This document shows positions 1 to 9,857 of a stretch of DNA of 64,000 bases, in pieces. Under the pieces are notes generated by a model. The model saw only the letters and a list, made by a program, of their open reading frames with translations, searched no databases and was not told the origin of the DNA. Numbering within the stretch: position 1 is the first letter of the stretch; every line of letters begins with the position of its first letter. Position numbers and translations under genes: made by a program. Location of the stretch: contig NZ_JSEE01000010.1 in the NCBI RefSeq assembly GCF_001625355.1, positions 62,001-126,000 on the forward strand, in the 5' to 3' direction. The stretch is from Marinomonas sp. TW1. GTDB lineage: Bacteria; Pseudomonadota; Gammaproteobacteria; Pseudomonadales; Marinomonadaceae.

Positions 1-374
1 ATCAAAGCGAGCTGATGCGCCTGCTTTAATCGCCTAGCAAGTCGTACAATGTCTTGGTGCCGATGATTGACCTGCCAATCTAAAGACGCTTGAGGGACAA
101 AGCGAGTCACCACCACTGGACCACTCTGCCAAATTAGCTCAGGAGACAAACCGAATGACGCGGCTTCGCTCATCACCTTTAATTCAGCTTGACGATTGAT
201 ATAAAACGCCTCTTCATCAATGTCAGCCAAGCGCAAAATCAATGTCGGTAGTCCATTCTGAGACAGCAAAAAAACTTGATTGGTAAAACCTTCCTCTAAT
301 GCACTCAGCTGATAAGCATCGATTTCAGGAAAATGGACTGAAATTTCCATTAGAGAATCAGATAGTTTGCTCAT
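1..374 (-). CDS. Phosphotransferase of the aminoglycoside/choline kinase fold (C-terminus outside window)
   Basis: Only the first 124 codons are present; the gene runs off the left edge. The ATG at 374 opens a frame reading MSKLSDSLMEISVHFPEIDA, followed by EEGFTNQVFLL, RLADIDEEAFYINRQAELKVM and VVTRFVP. This resembles the N-lobe of small kinase-fold phosphotransferases (APH, choline or thiamine kinase-like): a glycine-poor nucleotide loop, a beta strand, then a helix with a conserved glutamate. The catalytic loop lies outside the window, so the substrate cannot be called. The gene is divergent from hexR with an 88-bp gap. Family assignment is an inference from the N-terminal pattern only. 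Confidence 0.6.
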   Translation of the reverse strand, partial: MSKLSDSLMEISVHFPEIDAYQLSALEEGFTNQVFLLSQNGLPTLILRLADIDEEAFYINRQAELKVMSEAASFGLSPELIWQSGPVVVTRFVPQASLDWQVNHRHQDIVRLARRLKQAHQLAL

Positions 375-462
375 TTTTCATCATTTTATTGCCAGAATTG
401 TAAGTGGCTGTCAGAATGACTAACTGAATCATCCGAGTCAATAGACAACCTGAAGCAGATCA

Positions 463-1326
463 ATGAATAAACACGAAGACATTATTCGTAAAATACAAGA
501 ACGCCTGAGCACACTAAGCAAATCTGAGCGAAAGGTGGCGGAAGCCATTTTGGCGGACCCCAAAACCACCATTCACTCTAGCATTGCCAAACTTGCTGCC
601 AGAGCCGAGGTTAGTGAACCAACCGTTAACCGTTTTTGCCGTAGCCTAATTGGCAGTGGCTTCCCTGACTTTAAAGTATCGCTAGCGCAAAGCTTAGCGA
701 CGGGAACGCCATATGTTAATTTAAACGTTGAACCTGACGATGCCCCAGGTGCCGTCACAGCGAAAATTTTTGAAGCGGCAAAAAGCAACCTAACCCGTGC
801 ACAGGAACTTCTTCCTGAATCCTTAATTAGCCGAGCCGTCGACGTGTTAGCGCAAGCTCGCCGAATTGAGTTTTACGGATTGGGCGCTTCTGGCCCTGTC
901 GCCAAAGACGCTCATCATAAGTTCTTCCGTTTAAACATGCCGGTTGTTGCGTATACCGATATATTGGTACAGCGTATGGCGGCGGCAGGTACTCATCCTG
1001 GTGATGCGGTGGTATTAATCTCTTATACAGGCCGAACCCTGCCCCTTATAGAAACGGCTCGCGTAGCACGTGAAGCTGGTGCATCGGTTATTGGGATAAC
1101 CAATCCTGGTTCACCTCTCACCGAACATTGCTCCATCGTGTTGCCGATTGAAGAGACAGAAGATACCGATATTTATACGCCTATGAGCTCTCGAATTGTC
1201 TATTTAACACTGATCGATGCACTGGCAACCGGTGTATTGCTGAAACGTGGCCCAGAGTTCAATGCGCACCTCAAAAAGCTGAAACAAAGCGTCCAAGATA
1301 CTCGTTTACCCAAAATCGAAAAATAG
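463..1326 (+). CDS. hexR: HexR-type transcriptional regulator (RpiR family, HTH plus SIS domain)
   Basis: A 287-residue RpiR-family regulator. The N-terminal winged helix-turn-helix (about residues 1-77) contains LSKSERKVAEAIL and SEPTVNRFCRSL. A sugar isomerase (SIS) domain (about 125-255) starts with the glycine motif FYGLGASGPVAKDA, which binds a phosphosugar; in studied HexR proteins the ligand is 2-keto-3-deoxy-6-phosphogluconate. HexR represses or activates Entner-Doudoroff and glycolytic genes. Three boxes matching its known operator lie between edd and gap, about 4.5 kb away, which supports the specific name over a generic RpiR call. No zwf, pgl or eda gene follows it here, and putP comes next instead. 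I see no HexR box in the gene's own upstream region. Confidence 0.88.
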   Translation: MNKHEDIIRKIQERLSTLSKSERKVAEAILADPKTTIHSSIAKLAARAEVSEPTVNRFCRSLIGSGFPDFKVSLAQSLATGTPYVNLNVEPDDAPGAVTAKIFEAAKSNLTRAQELLPESLISRAVDVLAQARRIEFYGLGASGPVAKDAHHKFFRLNMPVVAYTDILVQRMAAAGTHPGDAVVLISYTGRTLPLIETARVAREAGASVIGITNPGSPLTEHCSIVLPIEETEDTDIYTPMSSRIVYLTLIDALATGVLLKRGPEFNAHLKKLKQSVQDTRLPKIEK

Positions 1327-1343
1327 TCACGCGTAATCGATAA

Positions 1344-1376
1344 AAGAATGAAGGCAAATCGCCTTCATTCTTCTTT
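1344..1376 (+). terminator. Rho-independent terminator after hexR
   Basis: A 12-bp inverted repeat (AAGAATGAAGGC / GCCTTCATTCTT) with a 5-base loop is followed by CTTTT, 17 bases after the hexR stop codon. Confidence 0.75.
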
Positions 1377-1733
1377 TGATCAAAATCCAAACAGAGCAAT
1401 TGCAACAAAACCACTGTTTCAGAGTTTTTTGTAAATTTGTCAGAGAATTCTGAAAGATAATCCCGCTTCAGCCCCATAGAATCGCAATATGTCTTGAATG
1501 TGTTAAAATGAAATTCATTATCTTTACGCAAATGATGATCTTTTTTACATCTATGCTCAAAGACTATCACAATAAAAATCGCAACTTAACGCTTCGGATG
1601 TGGTCTAGAAATTCGTTTTTATACCCCAGCTTTTCAGTTTGTTTGTTTAATTTAAACGCATTCTGAGACTTGTAAAATAATGTCGCATCAAGGCACATTA
1701 TTCCATCCGCAGCATCTCAACGAGGGGACAATA
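1377..1733. other. Non-coding stretch between hexR and putP
   Basis: AT-rich sequence between the hexR terminator and putP. I see no credible gene. A 99-codon minus-strand frame here runs into the hexR 3' end and across the terminator and is not protein-like. The putP promoter must lie in this stretch, but I cannot place its boxes with confidence. Confidence 0.5.
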
Positions 1734-3230
1734 ATGATAGAAAACAATATTGCTATCAGTTTTACCTTTCTAGCCTACCTTGTGGTAATGCTAGGAATCG
1801 GTTTATACGCATACAAACGTACATCCAGTTCAGAAGACTATTTCTTGGGTGGTCGCTCATTAGGCCCTTGGCCAACAGCCTTGTCTGCAGGCGCCTCTGA
1901 CATGAGTGGCTGGTTGCTACTGGGTCTTCCTGGTTATGCCTATGCAGCTGGTATGGAATCCATTTGGATTGCTGGCGGCCTATTAGTAGGTACTTGGTTA
2001 AACTGGCTAATCTGCGCAAAACGTTTGCGTACTTACAGTATCCAAGCCGATAACTCTCTGACTCTACCTGACTTTCTATCGAAGCGTTTCAATGATAAGT
2101 CAAAACTTATCCAAACGATTTCAGCCCTATTCATCCTGTTGTTTTTCCTTTTCTACACAAGCTCTGGCCTAGTGGCTGGCGGTAAGTTATTCGAAACCGT
2201 ATTTGGTCTTGATTACACTTACGCCGTGATCATTGGTACAGTGTGTGTTGTGTCATACACGCTATTCGGTGGTTTCTTAGCCGTTGCTTGGACTGACCTT
2301 GTGCAAGGCCTAATGATGAGTGCGGCATTGGTTATCGTGCCTGTTATTGCGCTTGATGGTGGTTTCTCACAATTGAGCAGCACTTTGATGGAAAAGAACC
2401 CTGAGTTGCTAGACATTTGGACTAACAGCAAAGGCGAAGCATTAAGTGCCATTGGTATTATTTCATTGGTAGCATGGGGATTAGGTTACTTCGGTCAGCC
2501 TCACATCCTAGCGCGTTTCAAAGCGTCTCGTTCTAATAAAGACATCAAGGTTGCTCGCCGCATTGCGGTCATTTGGACCTTTATTTCTATGGCAGGCGCT
2601 TTGTTGATCGGTCTAGTCGGCTTGACTTACGTCGATGCTAACCTAGCAGGCCAGTTAGACGATCCTGAAAAAATCTTCATGGTATTGGTAAATGCGATCT
2701 TCCACCCTGTTGTGGCCGGCATTCTGTTAGCGGCAATTCTTGCTGCGATCATGAGTACAGCTGACTCACAATTGCTTGTCTCTTCTTCTGCTCTGGCTGA
2801 AGATTTCTACAAGCAATTGTTCAACAAAGAAGCCACTCAACAACAAATCGTTATGGTTGGTCGTTTTGCGGTAATCGCTATCTCAATCGTTGCTTTGATC
2901 TTAGCATTAAACCCTGAAAGCTCCGTACTGGGTCTAGTATCCTACGCATGGGCTGGTTTTGGTGCTGCATTTGGTCCTGCCATCATCCTAAGCTTGTTCT
3001 GGCGTAAGATGAACCGTAACGGTGCACTTGCTGGTATCGTAATCGGTGGTGTGACCGTGGTTGTTTGGAAACAACTATCAGGCGGTATCTTTGATGTTTA
3101 TGAGATTGTTCCTGGTTTCATTCTAGCCACTTTGGCAATCTTCATTGTGAGCTTAGCGAGCGGTGAACCAGAGGAAGCAGTGACTCAGTCTTTCGACGAG
3201 TACGAAAAAGCATTGGACACAATGGAATAA
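1734..3230 (+). CDS. putP: Sodium/proline symporter
   Basis: A 498-residue sodium:solute symporter (SSS family) in the inner membrane that imports proline with sodium. About 12-13 hydrophobic segments are visible. Family landmarks are SSEDYFLGGRSLGPW near the N-terminus, SAGASDMSGWLLLGLPG in the region of the sodium and substrate site, GYFGQPHILARF, and AAIMSTADSQLLVSSSALAEDF. The start is set at ATG 1734 because GAGGGG lies seven bases upstream and the length matches PutP; the in-frame ATG at 1680 would add 18 non-conserved residues and lacks a ribosome site. The gene stands alone, ends in a strong terminator and has no putA beside it. Related SSS members (PanF, acetate permease) fit less well. 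Confidence 0.9.
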   Translation: MIENNIAISFTFLAYLVVMLGIGLYAYKRTSSSEDYFLGGRSLGPWPTALSAGASDMSGWLLLGLPGYAYAAGMESIWIAGGLLVGTWLNWLICAKRLRTYSIQADNSLTLPDFLSKRFNDKSKLIQTISALFILLFFLFYTSSGLVAGGKLFETVFGLDYTYAVIIGTVCVVSYTLFGGFLAVAWTDLVQGLMMSAALVIVPVIALDGGFSQLSSTLMEKNPELLDIWTNSKGEALSAIGIISLVAWGLGYFGQPHILARFKASRSNKDIKVARRIAVIWTFISMAGALLIGLVGLTYVDANLAGQLDDPEKIFMVLVNAIFHPVVAGILLAAILAAIMSTADSQLLVSSSALAEDFYKQLFNKEATQQQIVMVGRFAVIAISIVALILALNPESSVLGLVSYAWAGFGAAFGPAIILSLFWRKMNRNGALAGIVIGGVTVVVWKQLSGGIFDVYEIVPGFILATLAIFIVSLASGEPEEAVTQSFDEYEKALDTME

Positions 3231-3275
3231 ATCAGTGACGGGGAGCATCCCTGCTCAATGACATGTATTTCATTT

Positions 3276-3313
3276 AAAAGCCTCTTTTTACCTTGGTAAA
3301 AAGAGGCTTTTTT
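3276..3313 (+). terminator. Rho-independent terminator after putP
   Basis: A 16-bp perfect inverted repeat (AAAGCCTCTTTTTACC / GGTAAAAAGAGGCTTT) has a tiny loop and runs into a T tract. Confidence 0.9.
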
Positions 3314-3867
3314 AATGGCTGCAATGAATTAGATAACAGGAAACACAATCCGCTTCGCCGTTTGTTCAGCGATCCTACCTACCGCCTGCTGAGGCTCTTC
3401 TACAAAACCAACCACACAGTCGTAGTCAACGACAAGAATCCACTCCAGAACGCAGTAGATCGGCGATACCAGCCTATTTGATTTGTGCTCGGTGAGTAAA
3501 AAGTCAAACTCGTGACAAGATTAGAATGGACGGCAGTGGCGATCATGCTGGCGTCTGTCAATTCACCCTATTCTCTGAGCTCAAAAACATGTTGATGACT
3601 GTTCATTAGGCAGGTTAAAGAAATATCGTATGACCCAAGTACGTCACACCTTAATGAACTCCAACGGTCATACTAAGGAATCCGGTATAGTCATGAAATA
3701 GGAGATCCATCACCTTGCTCGATGCTCACCAGAGAATCAGCCGCTCTTTGACGGATAACCGCCTCAAACGCTCTCATAAAATAAAGACGTCAAATTTCTC
3801 ATCATTATGAGCACGAATGATCTTATGTGAGTTCGATTAAGAAACAAGTTAAAAAAAGCAAAAAAAA
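3314..3867. other. Gene-free stretch with possible remnant of a decayed gene
   Basis: About 550 bp between putP and edd with no intact gene, yet the base composition is more coding-like than most intergenic DNA here. On the minus strand, a frame ending at 3329 reads protein-like (LVSPIYCVLEWILVVDYD, then VVGFVEEPQQAVGRIAEQTA) and is cut by a stop near 3525. Just upstream another frame reads MTDASMIATAVHSNLV. That pattern suggests a frameshifted remnant, but chance frames of 60 codons are common, so this is only a suggestion. I do not recognise a family. Confidence 0.3.
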
Positions 3868-3885
3868 GGGGCTTTTAAAAGCCCC
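3868..3885 (-). terminator. Terminator after edd
   Basis: A perfect palindrome, GGGGCTTTTAAAAGCCCC, read on the minus strand is followed by a T7 tract and further T runs (the A runs at 3852-3867 on the plus strand), 45 bases beyond the edd stop. Confidence 0.85.
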
Positions 3886-3929
3886 AAAACACCATTTACT
3901 AACGAAATGTTAGTAGCCAGAGGAAAGGT

Positions 3930-5744
3930 TTAATCGTTAAATAAGCTACAAGCGCCTTGCTCAGCACCGCTCACCAAAATGCGCTGCCCGCTGAATAATT
4001 CTCGTCCCATACCTTGATGTGAGGCGGTTAAATCTTGTGTTGCTGGTTCGCGATTTTGCAGCTCTTCGTCAGACACCAACAATGACAAAGTGCCTTCATT
4101 GGCGTCTAAACGCACCATGTCGCCATCTTGAATTTTCGCAATCAAGCCACCGGCAAGGGCTTCTGGCGTCAAATGAATGGCTGCAGGGACTTTACCTGAC
4201 GCACCAGACATACGACCGTCTGTCACTAAGGCCACTTTGTAGCCTTGGTCTTGCAAGTTCCCTAGGAAGGGAGTGAGCTTATGAAGCTCTGGCATGCCCA
4301 AGGCTTTTGGACCTTGAAAGCGAATGACGGCAATACAATCGCGCTTAAGCTCACCGCTGCCGATGGCATCCGCCAACTCATGTTGACTATGAAAAACAGC
4401 CGCAGGTGCTTCAATCACTCGACTCTCTTCTTTGACAGCAGAGACTTTGATCACAGAACGTCCTAAATTACCTTTCAACAAAGACAAACCACCCTCTTTG
4501 CTGAATGGATTCTCAATAGGACGAACCACATCCAAATCTAGACTTTCACTAGGGCCATCACGCCAAATCAACTCACCATTCTCTAAGAAAGGTTCTTTGG
4601 TGTAATGCTCTAAGCCTTGACCTACAATCGTCAGAACATCTTCGTGTAACAATCCGCCTTTAAGCAATTGCTTCACCAAGAAAGCCATACCACCTGCGGC
4701 ATGGAAATGGTTAATGTCCGCTTGTCCATTGGGATAAATACGCGTCAATAGAGGCACGACTTTCGATAATTCAGCAAAATCATCCCAAGTCACAATAATG
4801 CCGGCCGCTCGGGCATACGCCACAATGTGCATGGTATGGTTAGTAGAACCACCCGTTGCCAACAGACCAACAATAGAATTCACAATGCTGCGCTCATCAA
4901 TGACTTTGTACAAAGGACGATAATCACGACCAAGCGCGGTAATTTTAGTCGACAATTGCGCGGCATATTCTGTTAACGAATCACGCAATGGGTCGGTAGG
5001 ATTCACAAAAGACGAACCTGGCAATTGCAAGCCCATCATTTCCACTAATAGCTGGTTGGAATTCGCAGTACCGTAGAAAGTACAGGTACCGGCACTGTGA
5101 TACGACGCAGACTCAGCTTCTAACAATTCATCGCGAGTCGCATTACCTTGTGCATAACGTTGGCGTACCGCCGCCTTCTTCGCATTAGTAATACCAGACT
5201 GCATTGGACCAGCTGGGATAAACAGAGAAGGCAATTGACCAAAACGCAATGCCGCAATCAACAACCCAGGAACGATCTTGTCACAGATGCCTAAGAAGAT
5301 AGCGGAATCAAACATATTATGAGACAGACCAATGGCCGCGCCTTGAGCAATGTTGTCACGGCTGAATAAACTCAACTCCATGCCATCTTGACCCTGAGTC
5401 ACGCCATCGCACATGGCCGGAACACAACCAGCAACTTGAGCAACTGAGCCCATTGCCGTGACAGCGGCACGAATTTTATCAGGATAGACTTCATAAGGCT
5501 GATGTGCAGACAACATGTCGTTGTAAGAAGAAATAATACCGACATTGGCCTCTTCCATCATGGTCAGCTTTTGTTTTTCCTGTGGCTGACAAGCGGCGAA
5601 GCCGTGTGCCAAGTTACCACAGGATAACGTTCCACGATGTGGCCCTTGCTCTTCGGCCTGCTTCATATCTTTAAGGTATTGATCTCGCAGCGTCTTACTT
5701 CGCGCAATAATGTCGTTCGTTACCTTAGCAACAATCGAATTCAT
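3930..5744 (-). CDS. edd: Phosphogluconate dehydratase (Entner-Doudoroff)
   Basis: A 604-residue IlvD/Edd-family dehydratase that converts 6-phosphogluconate to 2-keto-3-deoxy-6-phosphogluconate, the first committed step of the Entner-Doudoroff pathway. Diagnostic stretches are [39 protein letters not shown] (with iron-sulfur ligand cysteines), [38 protein letters not shown] and [21 protein letters not shown]. The length equals that of E. coli Edd rather than IlvD. It is divergent from gap, with three HexR boxes in the gap between them, so control by HexR with KDPG as the signal is likely. eda is not next to it, unlike the edd-eda arrangement of enterics. Confidence 0.96.
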   Translation of the reverse strand: MNSIVAKVTNDIIARSKTLRDQYLKDMKQAEEQGPHRGTLSCGNLAHGFAACQPQEKQKLTMMEEANVGIISSYNDMLSAHQPYEVYPDKIRAAVTAMGSVAQVAGCVPAMCDGVTQGQDGMELSLFSRDNIAQGAAIGLSHNMFDSAIFLGICDKIVPGLLIAALRFGQLPSLFIPAGPMQSGITNAKKAAVRQRYAQGNATRDELLEAESASYHSAGTCTFYGTANSNQLLVEMMGLQLPGSSFVNPTDPLRDSLTEYAAQLSTKITALGRDYRPLYKVIDERSIVNSIVGLLATGGSTNHTMHIVAYARAAGIIVTWDDFAELSKVVPLLTRIYPNGQADINHFHAAGGMAFLVKQLLKGGLLHEDVLTIVGQGLEHYTKEPFLENGELIWRDGPSESLDLDVVRPIENPFSKEGGLSLLKGNLGRSVIKVSAVKEESRVIEAPAAVFHSQHELADAIGSGELKRDCIAVIRFQGPKALGMPELHKLTPFLGNLQDQGYKVALVTDGRMSGASGKVPAAIHLTPEALAGGLIAKIQDGDMVRLDANEGTLSLLVSDEELQNREPATQDLTASHQGMGRELFSGQRILVSGAEQGACSLFND

Positions 5745-5801
5745 GACTCTCTCCGCCTATTAAACCGTTTGACCACATCCCACAATGCGATCGATATTTT
5801 A

Positions 5802-5816
5802 TGTAATATTACTACA
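5802..5816. promoter_or_regulatory. HexR-type operator box 1 (edd-proximal)
   Basis: TGTAATATTACTACA matches the known gammaproteobacterial HexR site (TGTAAT-N3-ATTACA type) with one arm difference. It lies 58 bp upstream of the edd start. Assignment rests on motif match plus hexR in the same locus. Confidence 0.7.
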
Positions 5817-5873
5817 TTTTTATTTTATTTCACCCCAAAAACACCAATAAATCGGATTATTTTTTTGTTTTTA

Positions 5874-5888
5874 TGTAATTTATTTACA
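5874..5888. promoter_or_regulatory. HexR-type operator box 2
   Basis: TGTAATTTATTTACA is the core of a longer inverted repeat, TTATGTAA ... TTACATAA. It lies between the two divergent genes, 72 bp from box 1. Confidence 0.72.
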
Positions 5889-6038
5889 TAAAGAGTTCGA
5901 TATCCTCACCAAATGCGCTAAAATCCACTTCAGTTTGTAACATCTTTCAGTATAGACTCTGATTTGAATCAAGAGTTGATTAAAAGATGATCATTTACAT
6001 AAGAATTTGTTACAAATCCTTGCTTAAAAAATTACTTA

Positions 6039-6053
6039 TGTAGTATTTTTACG
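6039..6053. promoter_or_regulatory. HexR-type operator box 3 (gap-proximal, weaker)
   Basis: TGTAGTATTTTTACG is a degenerate match to the same motif, 72 bp upstream of the gap start codon and probably near its promoter. Confidence 0.55.
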
Positions 6054-6076
6054 TCAAAGAACAATATTGAATGCTG

Positions 6077-6096
6077 AATGTTCGAATTCGAACATT
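6077..6096. promoter_or_regulatory. Perfect 20-bp palindrome in the gap leader
   Basis: AATGTTCGAA followed directly by its reverse complement, 29 bp before the gap start codon, then GGCTTTTTT. It could be an operator for an unidentified dimeric regulator, or form a hairpin in the leader RNA. It does not match the HexR motif. Confidence 0.5.
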
Positions 6097-6125
6097 GGCT
6101 TTTTTCACACTAGTTAGAGGTGAGT

Positions 6126-7139
6126 ATGACTATTAAGGTAGCTATCAACGGATATGGACGTATCGGACGCAACACGCTAAGAGCTTTATATGAATCAGGC
6201 AAGCGTGACCAAATCCAAATTGTAGCCATCAACGACCTTGGTGACTCGAAAACCAACGCCCATTTAACAAAGTACGACACAGTACACGGTCGTTTTGCTG
6301 GCGAAGTAACGTTTGATAATGAAGCTCTGTACATCAATCAAGATAAAATCCGCACTTTCTCTGAGCGCAACCCTGCCGACCTTCCATGGGCCGAATTGGG
6401 CGTGGACGTGGTTTATGAATGTACTGGGTTCTTTACGACAAAAGAGAAAGCCAGCGCACACATTTCTGCTGGTGCCAAAAAAGTCATCATTTCAGCACCA
6501 GGCAAAGAAGTAGACGCCACAGTCGTTTACGGTGTTAACCAAGACGTTTTGACATCCGACATGACGGTGATCTCTAACGCGTCTTGTACCACTAACTGTT
6601 TGGCCCCTGTTGCTAAGCCTTTGAGCGACAAGTTGGGCATCGAAAGCGGTTTGATGACAACCATCCACGCTTACACTAACGATCAACGCCTGTCTGATGT
6701 GTATCACGAAGACTTGTACCGTGCACGTGCCGCAGCACAGAACATGATCCCAAGTAAAACAGGTGCTGCCGCTGCCGTTGGCCTAGTCGTACCTGAGCTT
6801 GTTGGTAAATTTGATGGTATGGCCGTTCGTGTTCCAACCATTAATGTGTCTTTGGTTGATTTGACGTTCCTAGCACCACGCGAAACGACAACAGAAGAAG
6901 TAAACCAAATTATTGAAGATGCGATCAAAGCGGACCCTGTTTTAGCAGAAGTTCTGCATGTAAATTATGATCCATTGGTTTCTTCTGACTTTAACCACAG
7001 CACTTACACATCGAACTTCGATGCGACACAAACTCGTGTTCAGGGTAAATTGGTTAAAATCATGGCTTGGTATGATAATGAGTGGGGCTTCTCAAACCGA
7101 ATGCTCGACAATACCATTGCATTAATGAATGCAAAATAA
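6126..7139 (+). CDS. gap: Glyceraldehyde-3-phosphate dehydrogenase
   Basis: A 337-residue NAD-dependent type I GAPDH that interconverts glyceraldehyde-3-phosphate and 1,3-bisphosphoglycerate in the cytoplasm. The Rossmann motif [10 protein letters not shown] is near residue 10, and the catalytic site [12 protein letters not shown] carries the nucleophilic cysteine. [20 protein letters not shown] and [12 protein letters not shown] are family hallmarks. ATG 6126 is preferred over GTG 6120 because TTAGAGGTGAGT supplies the ribosome site and [12 protein letters not shown] is the usual N-terminus. It is followed by pykA after 81 bp. With HexR boxes upstream, it probably serves the lower Entner-Doudoroff route. 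Confidence 0.95.
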   Translation: MTIKVAINGYGRIGRNTLRALYESGKRDQIQIVAINDLGDSKTNAHLTKYDTVHGRFAGEVTFDNEALYINQDKIRTFSERNPADLPWAELGVDVVYECTGFFTTKEKASAHISAGAKKVIISAPGKEVDATVVYGVNQDVLTSDMTVISNASCTTNCLAPVAKPLSDKLGIESGLMTTIHAYTNDQRLSDVYHEDLYRARAAAQNMIPSKTGAAAAVGLVVPELVGKFDGMAVRVPTINVSLVDLTFLAPRETTTEEVNQIIEDAIKADPVLAEVLHVNYDPLVSSDFNHSTYTSNFDATQTRVQGKLVKIMAWYDNEWGFSNRMLDNTIALMNAK

Positions 7140-7148
7140 TCAAAATAC

Positions 7149-7174
7149 ACGAAGGCTGCTGACGCAGCCTTCGT
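7149..7174 (+). terminator. Hairpin between gap and pykA (possible weak terminator or attenuator)
   Basis: ACGAAGGCTGC-TGAC-GCAGCCTTCGT is an 11-bp perfect stem just past the gap stop. It lacks a T tract (CGTCTCTTATA follows), so it may only partly stop transcription or stabilise the gap mRNA. Confidence 0.5.
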
Positions 7175-7220
7175 CGTCTCTTATACTTCACTTCTAGCTA
7201 TCTAATCTTTGGTAAATAAA

Positions 7221-8666
7221 ATGACTCGTAGAACTAAAATCGTTGCCACTTTAGGCCCTGCTTCAAGCTCTCCTGAAATGATCGAAAAGTTAATTTTGGC
7301 AGGCGCAAATGTCTTCCGTTTAAACTTCTCACATGGTCAACCAGAAGATCACATTAATCGCGCTGACGTGGTTCGCGCCATGGCAAAGAAAAACAACCGC
7401 CATGTGGCGATCTTGGGCGACCTACAAGGCCCTAAGATTCGTATCGCACGATTCAAAAATACCAAAGTAGAATTAAAAGACGGCGCTACGTTTGTTTTGG
7501 ATGTGGGTTTTGACAAAAATGCTGGCGACGAAACTCGCGTTGGCATCGACTACCCTCAGCTAGCGGAAGATTCAAATCCAGGCAACATCCTATTATTAGA
7601 TGATGGCCGAGTGGTCTTAGAAGTGCTTGAAGTCAAAGGCACAGAAGTCATTACCAAAGTCATTGTTGGCGGTCCACTGTCTAACAACAAAGGCATTAAC
7701 CGCCAAGGCGGCGGTTTGTCCGCTGCAGCTTTAACAGTCAAAGATAAAGAAGACATTAAAACCGCCGCAGCGCTAAAAGCTGACTACCTAGCCGTGTCTT
7801 TCCCGCGCAGTGCTGATGACCTTCACGAAGCACGTGAATTGGCTCTAGCGGCAGGATTAAAAGCAGGTATCGTATCAAAAGTAGAACGCGCCGAAGCCGT
7901 TGCTGATAACGAAACCCTAGACAGCATCATCCTCGCTTCTGACGCCGTCATGGTCGCGCGTGGTGATCTAGGCGTAGAAATTGGTGACGCGGAATTGATT
8001 GGTGTGCAAAAGCACATGATCAAACGCTGCCGCCAACTGAACCGCCCAGTTATTACAGCGACACAAATGATGGAAACCATGATCACCAGTGCCATGCCAA
8101 CTCGTGCTGAAGTCTTCGATGTGGCCAATGCCGTACTAGATGGTACCGACGCGGTCATGTTGTCTGCTGAAACCGCGGCGGGTGATTATCCTGAAGAAGT
8201 TATTCAGACAATGAATCGTGTGTGCTTGGGCGCTGAAAAACAGCCTGCGATTAACCGTTCTAAACACCGTATTGATGTCACTTTCACTAGCATTGATGAA
8301 ACCATTGCTTTATCCGCTATGTATGCTGCAAACCACCTTGAAGGTGTGAAGGCCATCATCAGCTTAACGGAATCTGGCACTACGCCACTATTGATGTCTC
8401 GCATTAGTTCTGGCTTGCCCATTTTTGCCTTATCTCCTAACCAGGCGACATTAAACAAAGCCGCTCTTTATCGTGGTGTGACGCCAGTGGCTTTCTCATC
8501 ACAAGAATACAATGTAGACAACATTATTTCTGGTCTAGTCGATCATGTTAAATCTTTAGGCTACATCAAAGATGGTGACCTAGTGATCGTAACCAAAGGC
8601 GACCATTTGGTTAGCTATGGTACGACAAATGCAATGAAGATCGTTAAAGTGGGCGATATCGTATAA
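7221..8666 (+). CDS. pykA: Pyruvate kinase (type II, PykA-like)
   Basis: A 481-residue pyruvate kinase that converts phosphoenolpyruvate and ADP to pyruvate and [15 protein letters not shown] opens the barrel, RLNFSHG and [10 protein letters not shown] follow, [13 protein letters not shown] and [13 protein letters not shown] carry metal and active-site residues, and [11 protein letters not shown] is the family signature. Overall the sequence parallels E. coli PykA (480 aa) more than PykF. ATG 7221 is chosen since MTRRTKIV matches the usual N-terminus; TTG 7209 would add four residues. The gene is probably co-transcribed with gap and mgsA, with only a 24-bp gap before mgsA. Confidence 0.95.
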   Translation: MTRRTKIVATLGPASSSPEMIEKLILAGANVFRLNFSHGQPEDHINRADVVRAMAKKNNRHVAILGDLQGPKIRIARFKNTKVELKDGATFVLDVGFDKNAGDETRVGIDYPQLAEDSNPGNILLLDDGRVVLEVLEVKGTEVITKVIVGGPLSNNKGINRQGGGLSAAALTVKDKEDIKTAAALKADYLAVSFPRSADDLHEARELALAAGLKAGIVSKVERAEAVADNETLDSIILASDAVMVARGDLGVEIGDAELIGVQKHMIKRCRQLNRPVITATQMMETMITSAMPTRAEVFDVANAVLDGTDAVMLSAETAAGDYPEEVIQTMNRVCLGAEKQPAINRSKHRIDVTFTSIDETIALSAMYAANHLEGVKAIISLTESGTTPLLMSRISSGLPIFALSPNQATLNKAALYRGVTPVAFSSQEYNVDNIISGLVDHVKSLGYIKDGDLVIVTKGDHLVSYGTTNAMKIVKVGDIV

Positions 8667-8690
8667 CGCTAACCATTTGAGGATTGTCTA

Positions 8691-9146
8691 TTGCACACAA
8701 AAATAGTCACAATGGCCGCTCAGAAGCGCATTGCTTTGGTGGCCCATGACAATATGAAAAGCGAGCTCATAAAATGGGCTCGCACCCATAAAGATAAACT
8801 AATCGGGCACCAGCTCTATGCGACAGGCACCACTGGCAACCTATTGCACAAAGAGTTAGGCGTTAAGATTGAGGCTTTAATTAGCGGCCCATTAGGCGGT
8901 GACCAACAACTGGGTGGTATGATCGCGGAAGGCAAAATTGATGTATTAATTTTTTTCTGGGATCCTTTCGAGCCCATGCCTCACGATCCAGACATCAAAG
9001 CCTTATTACGTGTTGCAGCGGTATGGAATATTCCCATCGCCTGTAGTGTATCATCGGCTAACTTTTTGGTGTCTTCGCCCCTATTCAGTAATGAATTTGA
9101 ACGACAAATACCAGATTATGAGCGATACCTAAAAGAGCGACTTTAA
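8691..9146 (+). CDS. mgsA: Methylglyoxal synthase
   Basis: A 151-residue enzyme that converts dihydroxyacetone phosphate to methylglyoxal and phosphate, a bypass used when phosphate is short or sugar-phosphates build up. Motifs are [34 protein letters not shown] with the catalytic Asp region, and [20 protein letters not shown]. The start is TTG 8691, supported by GAGGA at correct spacing and a total length equal to E. coli MgsA (152 aa); ATG 8712 has no ribosome site. Its place behind pykA suggests co-expression with lower glycolysis. The stop codon lies inside the terminator hairpin. Confidence 0.95.
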   Translation: MHTKIVTMAAQKRIALVAHDNMKSELIKWARTHKDKLIGHQLYATGTTGNLLHKELGVKIEALISGPLGGDQQLGGMIAEGKIDVLIFFWDPFEPMPHDPDIKALLRVAAVWNIPIACSVSSANFLVSSPLFSNEFERQIPDYERYLKERL

Positions 9147-9160
9147 GTCGCTCTTTTTAT
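9132..9160 (+). terminator. Terminator overlapping the mgsA stop codon
   Basis: AAAGAGCGACTT-T-AAGTCGCTCTTT followed by TT. The TAA stop of mgsA forms part of the hairpin apex. Confidence 0.88.
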
Positions 9161-9362
9161 TTCTAATCATGTCACATCACTTTCACAACAAAAGCCGGGG
9201 AAGACTCGCTGTTTTGCCCAAAATCAGCTATATTAGCGCCCTAAATTCGCAGCGTTTTTCTGTGTAGGCTACAAAAAAACGTAAAAAACTGCGTTAAACC
9301 TCATTACCGACGTCATCCGTTACCCCTCAACACCACGTTGGTTCAAAAACAGGAGAGATATT

Positions 9363-9854
9363 TTGCAAGCTGAAGTCGCATTAATCATGGGATCGAAAAG
9401 TGATTGGGCCACAATGGAAGGCGCTACTGAAATTATGGATGCTTTAGGCGTGTCTTATCATGTCGAAGTCGTTTCCGCTCACCGAACCCCTGTCAAGCTT
9501 GCAGAATTTTCTGAAAGTGCCGCCGATAAAGGCTTTAAAGTCATCATTGGTGGTGCTGGTGGTGCCGCACATTTACCTGGTATGGTCGCAGCACACACAC
9601 ACTTACCTGTCTTAGGTGTACCGGTTCAAAGTAAAGCGTTAAACGGTATGGACAGTCTACTTTCCATTGCCCAAATGCCTAAGGGTGTTGCGGTCGGTAC
9701 CTTAGCGATTGGTACCGCGGGGGCGTTTAATGCAGGGCTCTTGGCATGTCAGATTCTAGCCACGTCAAATCCTGAGTTGGCTGAGCGCATTAAGACGTTC
9801 CGCCAACAACAAACCAATACGGTTTTGGCGAACCCTGATCCAAGAGAGGTGTAA
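9363..9854 (+). CDS. purE: N5-carboxyaminoimidazole ribonucleotide mutase
   Basis: A 163-residue class I PurE that converts N5-CAIR to CAIR in purine synthesis. Motifs are [13 protein letters not shown], the catalytic [17 protein letters not shown] and [18 protein letters not shown]. The start is the rare codon TTG 9363, with AGGAGAGAT seven bases upstream; no ATG is available before the conserved region. It is followed three bases later by purK, so the two are translationally linked and supply successive steps. Confidence 0.96.
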   Translation: MQAEVALIMGSKSDWATMEGATEIMDALGVSYHVEVVSAHRTPVKLAEFSESAADKGFKVIIGGAGGAAHLPGMVAAHTHLPVLGVPVQSKALNGMDSLLSIAQMPKGVAVGTLAIGTAGAFNAGLLACQILATSNPELAERIKTFRQQQTNTVLANPDPREV

Positions 9855-9857
9855 GCC

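Noticed and set aside
1271..1570. 99-codon minus-strand frame
   Set aside because: It overlaps the hexR 3' end and its terminator, has no ribosome site and no protein-like pattern.
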